Part shown: piece by piece, positions 28,585 through 34,667 of the stretch | Layout of the letters: every line of letters begins with the position of its first letter | How positions within the stretch are numbered: position 1 is the stretch's first letter | Assembly (NCBI GenBank): GCA_022712785.1 | Contig: JAFLJX010000237.1 | Location: forward strand, 1-34,667 | Source of the DNA: Mycoplasmatota bacterium | Lineage (GTDB): Bacteria; Bacillota_I; Bacilli_A; Izemoplasmatales; Izemoplasmataceae | Length of the DNA stretch: 34,667 nt | Reading direction: 5' to 3' | The notes under the pieces: generated by a model | Told to the model about the DNA's origin: nothing | The model's database searches: none | The model's input: only the letters and a program-made list of their open reading frames with translations | Program-made: the position numbers and the translations under genes

Positions 28585-28611
28585 TAATAACGCTTTCACA
28601 AAAACATTATA
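28585..28611 (-). promoter_or_regulatory. glnA -10 (TATAAT) with downstream cre-like box
   Basis: Minus strand TATAAT (28611-28606); TGAAAGCGTTATTA (28598-28585) matches the cre consensus at 13/14, spanning the expected +1 region. -35 is weak. Confidence 0.55.
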
Positions 28612-28661
28612 ACACATAATGTTTTAAAGAAAAGATAATTATACACAATTGCTTTTTTCCC

Positions 28662-28711
28662 ATAAAAAACACCTCCAAAGTTATACTGTCTACTTTGGAG
28701 GTGTTTTTTAT
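28662..28711. terminator. Bidirectional-type terminator between the Ig-like remnant and glnA
   Basis: Perfect 20-bp inverted repeat ATAAAAAACACCTCCAAAGT/ACTTTGGAGGTGTTTTTTAT with 10-nt loop. Confidence 0.85.
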
Positions 28712-28797
28712 ATCCAATACGGCTACTTATTTCTAAGCCTGTTTTTTACAATTAAATTATTAAAATCATTATTGTTTACTAGTTAATACTTCCCCAC

Positions 28798-29290
28798 TTA
28801 ATTAAAATTTGAAGTAGGAGCATTCTTGAACAATGTGGTAAAAATCAGTGACGAAAATGTTGTTTCATCTAAAGAAATAGTTGTCTCAAGAATATCAACC
28901 TCTGGTTCAACAACGGTTACTGTTCTTATAAGTTCTTGAATACTACCATTTATTGTTGTTGAGTATCTAATTTCATATACTCCTGTATTGCTTGGATCTA
29001 AATTACTTAAAACACTAACTTCAGCATCGGGATCGCCAGCTACATATGCTCCTGGATCTTCAAAAGTAGAATTAAGTTCTATTTCCATTTCAGCATTTCC
29101 ATTTAATATAAACATAACAATGCTACTTACTTTGCTATCTCCAAGATATAGTGTTTCTATAAGTGAATCAATTAATTCATCTTCATCATTAATTGAAACA
29201 GTAAAACCTAAACTATAACTACCATTTCCTACAACTTCAATGTTAACACCAAAGTCAGGAATTGCCTCACCCTCAATTATAATAAATCTT
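28798..29290 (-). pseudogene. Remnant of an Ig-like (DUF5011/HYR-type) surface protein
   Basis: Frame reads KRFIIIEGEAIPDFGVNIEVVGNGSYSLGFTVSINDEDELIDSLIETLYLGDSKVSSIVMFILNGNAEMEIELNSTFEDPGAYVAGDPDAEVSVLSNLDPSNTGVYEIRYSTTINGS...; no start codon at the real N-side, no signal peptide, internal ATG (29115) lies mid-domain, short out-of-frame coding-like piece upstream. Confidence 0.55.
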
Positions 29291-29454
29291 TTTCATAATT
29301 ATCTTCCCCAGTGTAGTAAATATATTCATTTTTAGAATATCATGTTCAACTTAATTACTCCAAAATACTTTTTATTGATTATGATTACTATAAGTAGTCT
29401 CTAACTTTTAGTTATTTTATATACTATATGTTAATATAAACATAGGTGATATAA

Positions 29455-30726
29455 ATGAATAAAAAAGTAGATTTTTATGATTCACATCTTCACTTATTAG
29501 GATTAGGATATAATGAGTCTTTAATAGATTTAAATACATACAAAAGTATTAAGTCAATTATTAAAATTAAATCTGATAAAGACCTGATATTAGGTAGAGG
29601 ATGGCATCAAAATAACTTTGAAGAAAAAAGATATCCAACCAAACATGATTTAAATAAATTATCATCAGAAAAACCAATAATATTCATAAGAGTTTGTGGA
29701 CATGTTTTAGTATGCAATGATAAAGCAATGGAACTTACTAAAATTAATAAATCATCATTGCAAATTGATGGTGGATCTTTTGATTTTAATACAGGTGTCT
29801 TTACCGAAGATGCACTTGGAATAATATACTCACTTATTCCAACACCGACAAAAGCAGATATAAAAGAAATGTTTATAAAAGGAAATAATATTTTACTTAA
29901 AAATAATATAACTCATTGTGCAAGCGATGACTTTTCTACTATACAAGTTCCATATGAACTTATCATAGAATGTTTAGAGGAACTATATAATAATGGTTTG
30001 ATGCAAGTAAGTCTTTATGAACAAGTAAATCTACCCTCTAAAGAATTATTACTTGATTATATAAATAAGGGATATCATAAGAAGAAATTTAATGGTTTCA
30101 GAATGGGTCCACTTAAATTACTCGCTGATGGTTCACTTGGTGGCCGTACAGCATACCTTAATGAACCATATGAAGACGATCCATCAACAAGAGGTATAAA
30201 AGTGTTTAAAGACAGTGAACTTGAAGAGCTAATATATATAGCTGATTCTAACTGTATGGATGTAGCTATTCACGCAATTGGTGACGGTATGATTGATATA
30301 GTATTAAATTCAATTGAGAAGTCTCTTATGAAAACAAAGAGAGTGGACCATAGACATAGTATTATTCATGCACAACTTGCGAATAGAAGACAGATTAAGA
30401 GAATGAAAGAACTTGGTGTAAGTGTTATAGTTCAACCAGTATTCTTAAATAGTGACATCCCAATAATTGAGAAAAGAATTGGTAAAAAAAGAGCAAATGA
30501 ATCTTACCTTTTTAAAACAATGTATAGGGAAGGTATTAGGGTAGGTTTTAGCACAGATTCTCCAGTAGAAGCTGTTAATCCGTTAGATAATATAAAAATA
30601 GCCATGACAAGAAAATCAATTAAGTTTCCTGAACTTGGTGAATTTTTACCAGGTGAGAAATTTACATATGAAGAATCTATTGAATGTTATACTATAAACA
30701 ATTCTTGGTTATCATACGATGAATAA
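29455..30726 (+). CDS. Amidohydrolase_3 (YtcJ-like) metal-dependent hydrolase, lacking the flanking beta-sandwich segments
   Basis: FYDSHLHLLGLG, GRGWHQNNF, GPLKLLADGSLGGRTAYL, AIHAIGDGMID, DHRHSIIHAQL, GFSTDSPVEAVNPL; AGGTGAT RBS. Confidence 0.88.
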   Translation: MNKKVDFYDSHLHLLGLGYNESLIDLNTYKSIKSIIKIKSDKDLILGRGWHQNNFEEKRYPTKHDLNKLSSEKPIIFIRVCGHVLVCNDKAMELTKINKSSLQIDGGSFDFNTGVFTEDALGIIYSLIPTPTKADIKEMFIKGNNILLKNNITHCASDDFSTIQVPYELIIECLEELYNNGLMQVSLYEQVNLPSKELLLDYINKGYHKKKFNGFRMGPLKLLADGSLGGRTAYLNEPYEDDPSTRGIKVFKDSELEELIYIADSNCMDVAIHAIGDGMIDIVLNSIEKSLMKTKRVDHRHSIIHAQLANRRQIKRMKELGVSVIVQPVFLNSDIPIIEKRIGKKRANESYLFKTMYREGIRVGFSTDSPVEAVNPLDNIKIAMTRKSIKFPELGEFLPGEKFTYEESIECYTINNSWLSYDE

Positions 30727-30857
30727 ATTTAAATCCAAATAAAAAACTACAGTATTGTTCATGAACTGCACCCTCTCTTTTTCATAGTTTCCTATGTCCA
30801 AGTTTATGGGTTCAGTGCATTCAGTTCACTGTAGTTTTTTATTTGGATTTAAATTTA
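30724..30857. repeat. Perfect 30-bp inverted repeat with 74-nt loop between convergent genes (terminator or MITE-like element)
   Basis: TAAATTTAAATCCAAATAAAAAACTACAGT (30724-30753) and its exact reverse complement (30828-30857); inner CATAG-TTTC-CTATG hairpin. Confidence 0.95.
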
Positions 30858-31787
30858 ATTATTATTACTAATATCAAAATATGCTTTAGCTAATTTAGCT
30901 CCAACTTTTGCGTTGTTATAAACTAACGCTAAATTCGCTATTAGACTTTTACCGTTTGTTCCTTCAACAATTGTTTTTAGTAAGTATGGTGTTACATCCT
31001 TACCCTCGATACCATCAATAAAACTTTGTTTAATCGCTTCGTCTATAATTCCGTTAATATAATCTGGATCTAAAGAATCTTCCTCTGGAATTGGATTAGC
31101 AACTAACACTCCACCTTTTAACTGAAGCTGGTCTTTTACATAAATCATTTCAGCTAGTTCTACTTCATCTTCAACAAAGTTTGTAAGTTTGATGTCAGAA
31201 GTTCTTGTGAAGAACGCTGGTAATACTTCTGTTTGATACCCCACAACTGGCACTCCATTTGTTTCTAAGTATTCCATTGTTCTTGGTAAATCTAGTATAG
31301 CTTTAGCTCCAGCGCAAATTACAGTTACATTTGTAAGAGCTAGCTCTTCTAAATCTGCGGATATATCAAGTGTATTTTCGAATCCTCTATGAACTCCACC
31401 AATTCCACCTGTTACAAAGAATTTAATTCCAGCCATTTCTGCACAAATCATTGTTGAAGCAACTGTTGTCGCTCCGAGAGATTTGTTTGCAACTATTTTT
31501 GCAACGTCACGTCTAGATACTTTTGCAACATAATCAGCTTTTGCTAATGTTTCTAAATCTTCATTTGATAATCCTATTTTGATTTTACCATCCATGATAG
31601 CGATAGTCGCAGGTACTGCTCCTTCTGCTCTGACAATTTCTTCAACTTTTTTTGCCATTTCCACGTTTTGTGGATATGGCATACCATGAGAAATTATTGT
31701 TGATTCTAGTGCAACTACTGGTTTGTTATTTTCTAGCGCTTCTTTAACCTCTTGTTTAATGTCTAAAAATCTTTTATATGTTTTCAT
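30855..31787 (-). CDS. psuG: Pseudouridine-5'-phosphate glycosidase
   Basis: PVVALESTIISHGMPYPQNVEMA, TIAIMDGKIKIGLS, SRRDVAKIVANKSLGATTVASTM, FVTGGIGGVHRG. Confidence 0.95.
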   Translation of the reverse strand: MKTYKRFLDIKQEVKEALENNKPVVALESTIISHGMPYPQNVEMAKKVEEIVRAEGAVPATIAIMDGKIKIGLSNEDLETLAKADYVAKVSRRDVAKIVANKSLGATTVASTMICAEMAGIKFFVTGGIGGVHRGFENTLDISADLEELALTNVTVICAGAKAILDLPRTMEYLETNGVPVVGYQTEVLPAFFTRTSDIKLTNFVEDEVELAEMIYVKDQLQLKGGVLVANPIPEEDSLDPDYINGIIDEAIKQSFIDGIEGKDVTPYLLKTIVEGTNGKSLIANLALVYNNAKVGAKLAKAYFDISNNN

Positions 31788-32877
31788 TTTTAGTTAACTC
31801 CCTTTTTATTAGGTTCATTGATAATTCTGGATTTACTGAATATGGTACTTGTATTGTTAAACTTGAGCTCATTGTTCCAATAATAACACTTTCTTTAAAA
31901 CTATGATCTGTGGTTAACGAGTAAATAAGTGCACTACTAAAAGAATCTCCAGCACCTGTAACATCAATGACTAAGTTATCTTCAACAACAAATGCATTTT
32001 GATGTTTTACTTGTTTTTTTTCACCATAATATGATCCAGCTGTTCCGGCAGTAACAACTGCTTTTTTAACGCCTTTTTCTAACCACATTTGACATAACTC
32101 TTCAACATTTTCATTATCTGTTTTGAAGTATGTTTGAGATTCATCTTTATTACATATAATGATATCGATACCTTTTATGTCTTTTGGAAGGTGTTTCATT
32201 TTTGGAGTTGATACTCCTATAATCCCAAGTGGTATATCTTCATTTCTAGTAAACTCTATTAATGATTCAACAGCTTCTTTTGAGATATTAAGATCTGCGA
32301 TAATCCACGAACTTAAATTCAAATGTCTTTTATGTTCTAATACCCAAGATCTGTCCATTGAACTGTTGATTGACATATCAGCATAACCAACATCCATATT
32401 CCCTTTTGGATTAATAATTGAATAGTATCCTCCAGTTGTTTTACCTTTCAATTTATCAACTGCGAATACTTCCATAAGTTTTTTAGATGACTGTATTAGA
32501 TTCTCGCCATATGCATCATCTCCAACTACGGACATGAGTGATACTTTACAATCGAGCCTCGCTAAGTTTTCAGCAACGTTTCTAATCACCCCACCAAATG
32601 ATGTATTAGAATTTATTGGATTTGATGTACCTAACTTCATTTCTTCTTCAAGTTTAAATGTATAATCAATATTAGCACTACCCACACACGTTATATATCT
32701 ATCCTGGCTTAGAACATACGGTTTACCTAAAATATGTCCCTTGTTTTGAAGACTTGATATAAGATTAGCAACAGCTGGTCTAGAAATTTCTAATATCTGA
32801 GCAATGTCTTTTTGACTGATATAAGGATTATCTTCTAAAATCTTTAATAACTTTTTTTCATTTCTATTAAGGTCCAT
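31774..32877 (-). CDS. Winged-HTH plus PfkB-family carbohydrate kinase (pseudouridine kinase-like)
   Basis: N-terminal LLKILEDNPYISQKDIAQILEISRPAVANLISSLQNKGHI (HTH), C-terminal VIDVTGAGDSFSSALIYSL (PfkB); overlaps psuG. Confidence 0.9.
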   Translation of the reverse strand: MDLNRNEKKLLKILEDNPYISQKDIAQILEISRPAVANLISSLQNKGHILGKPYVLSQDRYITCVGSANIDYTFKLEEEMKLGTSNPINSNTSFGGVIRNVAENLARLDCKVSLMSVVGDDAYGENLIQSSKKLMEVFAVDKLKGKTTGGYYSIINPKGNMDVGYADMSINSSMDRSWVLEHKRHLNLSSWIIADLNISKEAVESLIEFTRNEDIPLGIIGVSTPKMKHLPKDIKGIDIIICNKDESQTYFKTDNENVEELCQMWLEKGVKKAVVTAGTAGSYYGEKKQVKHQNAFVVEDNLVIDVTGAGDSFSSALIYSLTTDHSFKESVIIGTMSSSLTIQVPYSVNPELSMNLIKRELTKNENI

Positions 32878-32906
32878 TGTATTTCTCCCTTACTTTTGTT
32901 TGTTTT

Positions 32907-32920
32907 TAAACATTTGTTTA
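32907..32920. promoter_or_regulatory. Palindrome upstream of the HTH-PfkB/psuG operon, candidate autoregulatory operator
   Basis: TAAACA-TT-TGTTTA, 6-bp arms, ~30 bp upstream of the start codon. Confidence 0.4.
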
Positions 32921-32975
32921 CTTCATTAGTATACATCGCTCATAAATAAATGTCAAAGGTAATAATTTATCCAAT

Positions 32976-33014
32976 AAAAAAACCTCATATATCAAATTAT
33001 TTGAGGTTTTTTAA
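32976..33014 (-). terminator. Terminator of the arsC-like gene (also oriented for bidirectional use)
   Basis: AAAAAACCTCA ... TGAGGTTTTTT stem with T-tract, adjacent to the stop at 33018. Confidence 0.8.
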
Positions 33015-33017
33015 TAT

Positions 33018-33416
33018 CTATTCCTTGAATCTATTTATAAGATCCATAACTTTATCTTCGATAATGTCTCTTATTTCTTCAAAGCCACTTTTAGGTCCAT
33101 CACTAGGATCTTCAAGTCCCCAGTCTTCTCTGTGTTTTGTAGGGACAAAAGGACATTCAACTCCACACCCCATAGTAACTAGTATATCTAATTCTTGTGG
33201 TATATCTTTTAATAGTTTTGAATAAGCGTGACTCATATCTATACCAATGTCTGTCATAACTTCTAATGCCATATGCTTAGGAAAATCATACTTTTCTGTG
33301 CCTGCGGAATATACATCAAAAAAATCAGAACCTAACTGTTTCATGAATCCTTCTGCCATTATACTTCTACAACTATTATGGACACAAATAAAAGCTATTT
33401 TTTTTTTCATTATCAT
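33018..33416 (-). CDS. arsC: Arsenate reductase, low-molecular-weight phosphatase family
   Basis: AFICVHNSCRSIMAEGF (CX5R-type loop), VYSAGTE, LVTMGCGVECPFVP, WGLEDPSDG. Confidence 0.92.
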   Translation of the reverse strand: MIMKKKIAFICVHNSCRSIMAEGFMKQLGSDFFDVYSAGTEKYDFPKHMALEVMTDIGIDMSHAYSKLLKDIPQELDILVTMGCGVECPFVPTKHREDWGLEDPSDGPKSGFEEIRDIIEDKVMDLINRFKE

Positions 33417-33456
33417 TACCCCACTTAAAATTGTTTCTATATTTAAATTCTAATCT

Positions 33457-34485
33457 TTATATGAATAAATAACCAAACGCATTAAAAAGATATCCAGTGA
33501 TTATAATACCTATTGTTATTATCCCAACAAATGTGAATAATAGTTTAGGTTTTACAACTTTCTTTAATAGTATTATAGAAGGTAGACTTAGAGCTGTGAC
33601 TGCCATCATAAATGCGAGTACAGTTCCAATCCCAACTCCTTTTAGTACCAATGCTTCTGCGATTGGTAATGTCCCAAATATATCTGCGTACATTGGCACT
33701 CCTACTACTGTGGCTATAATTACTGAGAACGGATTGTTTTCTCCTAGTACAGTTTCAATAAACGATTGAGGGATAAATCCGTGAATCACAGCACCTATCC
33801 CAACACCAATAAAAATATACATCCAGACTTTTGATATTATTTCTTTAACTTGTTCAATCGAATATGTGTGACGTTCTTTCTTTGTCATTGAAAAATCTAT
33901 TTGATCATTAGAATTATTTTGTTTTCGATTCTTAAGAACAAAATCTTCAACATGTTTTTCCATTTTCAATGCACTTATAAGTGTTCCACCAATTACAGCT
34001 ATTACTAATCCTACAACCACGTAAGCTAAAGCAATAGGCCACCCAAATATACTCGCAAGTAATATTACTGATGCTAAATCAACAAGTGGTGATGATATTA
34101 AAAATGAAAATGTAACTCCTATTGGTAATCCCGCTTTTGTAAACCCTACAAAAATAGGGATTGAAGAACAAGAGCAAAAAGGAGTCACAGTTCCTAGTAA
34201 TGCTCCAATAATGTTGGCTGGAACCCCTTTTATGTTTCCTAATATTTTACTCGTTCTTTCTGGTGAGAAATATGATTGAATATATGATGATACATAAATA
34301 AGTACAATCAATAGTATAAAAATCTTTATAACATCAAAGAAAAAGAATGATACACTTTTGAATAAAAGACTTTCTGTATCAAGGTTGATTACATTTTCAA
34401 GAAATCTATTAACAATGTTTTCAAGCCATGTCATTTTTAAGAATATATCGTTTATTTGTATAAAAAACTCTTTTATAAACTGCAT
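33457..34485 (-). CDS. ArsP/DUF318-type permease
   Basis: GTVTPFCSCSSIPIFVGFTKAGLPIGVTFSFLISSPLVD and multi-TM; between arsR and arsC. Confidence 0.92.
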   Translation of the reverse strand: MQFIKEFFIQINDIFLKMTWLENIVNRFLENVINLDTESLLFKSVSFFFFDVIKIFILLIVLIYVSSYIQSYFSPERTSKILGNIKGVPANIIGALLGTVTPFCSCSSIPIFVGFTKAGLPIGVTFSFLISSPLVDLASVILLASIFGWPIALAYVVVGLVIAVIGGTLISALKMEKHVEDFVLKNRKQNNSNDQIDFSMTKKERHTYSIEQVKEIISKVWMYIFIGVGIGAVIHGFIPQSFIETVLGENNPFSVIIATVVGVPMYADIFGTLPIAEALVLKGVGIGTVLAFMMAVTALSLPSIILLKKVVKPKLLFTFVGIITIGIIITGYLFNAFGYLFI

Positions 34486-34667
34486 TGTTCTGCCTCTCTA
34501 TCTATCATTTGTTCAATAAAGAATTTAACATCTGTTAACATGTCTTTATTAATATAGTATTTAATCCAATTTCCTTCTCTAACTGACTTTGCAAGTCCAA
34601 CTTCACTTATCAACTTAAGATGATAAGAAAGTGTTGGCTGTGTAATCGGTAGCTTATCAATAAGTGT
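34473..34667 (-). CDS. ArsR-family transcriptional regulator (C-terminal part, runs off the window edge)
   Basis: TLIDKLPITQPTLSYHLKLISEVGLAKSVREGNWIKYYINKDMLTDVKFFIEQMIDREAEQCSL; overlaps the permease start. Confidence 0.9.
   Translation of the reverse strand, partial: TLIDKLPITQPTLSYHLKLISEVGLAKSVREGNWIKYYINKDMLTDVKFFIEQMIDREAEQCSL

Noticed and set aside
28988-29218. 76-aa plus-strand ORF
   Set aside because: Complement of the Ig-like remnant frame, Ser-rich shadow translation.
1-34667. CRISPR arrays, tRNA/rRNA genes, riboswitch or T-box leaders, intact transposases
   Set aside because: None recognised by eye; no regularly spaced direct repeats, no tRNA-like cloverleaf with conserved arms, no transposase ORF in the track.
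1-34667. Mycoplasma-type genetic code (TGA = Trp)
   Set aside because: TGA acts as a terminating codon (for example at 147-149) and Trp residues in conserved motifs are TGG.

Overview
AT-rich, densely coded bacterial window, mostly minus strand. It looks Firmicutes/Mollicutes-like: standard code, TGA used as a stop, strong GGAGG ribosome-binding sites. From left to right it carries: an ABC transporter edge with small membrane proteins; a YbjQ protein; a GltD-like FAD oxidoreductase; a galactoside cassette (GH2, GPH-type transporter, GH36) just downstream of a 1238-aa SF1 helicase with an apparently degenerate C-terminal nuclease; tryptophanase; an RsmH2-type methyltransferase; a ~11-kb, 11-gene operon (thiolase, SDR, KASIII-like, Liv-type ABC importer, CoA-transferase, two alpha/beta hydrolases) divergent from a TetR regulator; glutamine synthetase; an Ig-like surface-protein remnant; a trimmed amidohydrolase; psuG plus an HTH-PfkB kinase; and an arsR-arsP-arsC operon. 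The most interesting signals are: (1) the TetR-linked operon, which reads as import plus CoA-dependent catabolism of a short 3-hydroxy/3-oxo acid or ester, with an unusual KASIII-like enzyme; (2) its compact control region, with a consensus promoter, a cre-like box in the spacer, a palindromic operator at +1, and a second promoter with a palindrome in its spacer; (3) the same cre-in-spacer layout at tnaA and a cre-like box near +1 at glnA; (4) a perfect 30-bp inverted repeat whose outer ends are exactly the stop codons of two convergent genes. All family calls are from reading the sequence; no searches were run.
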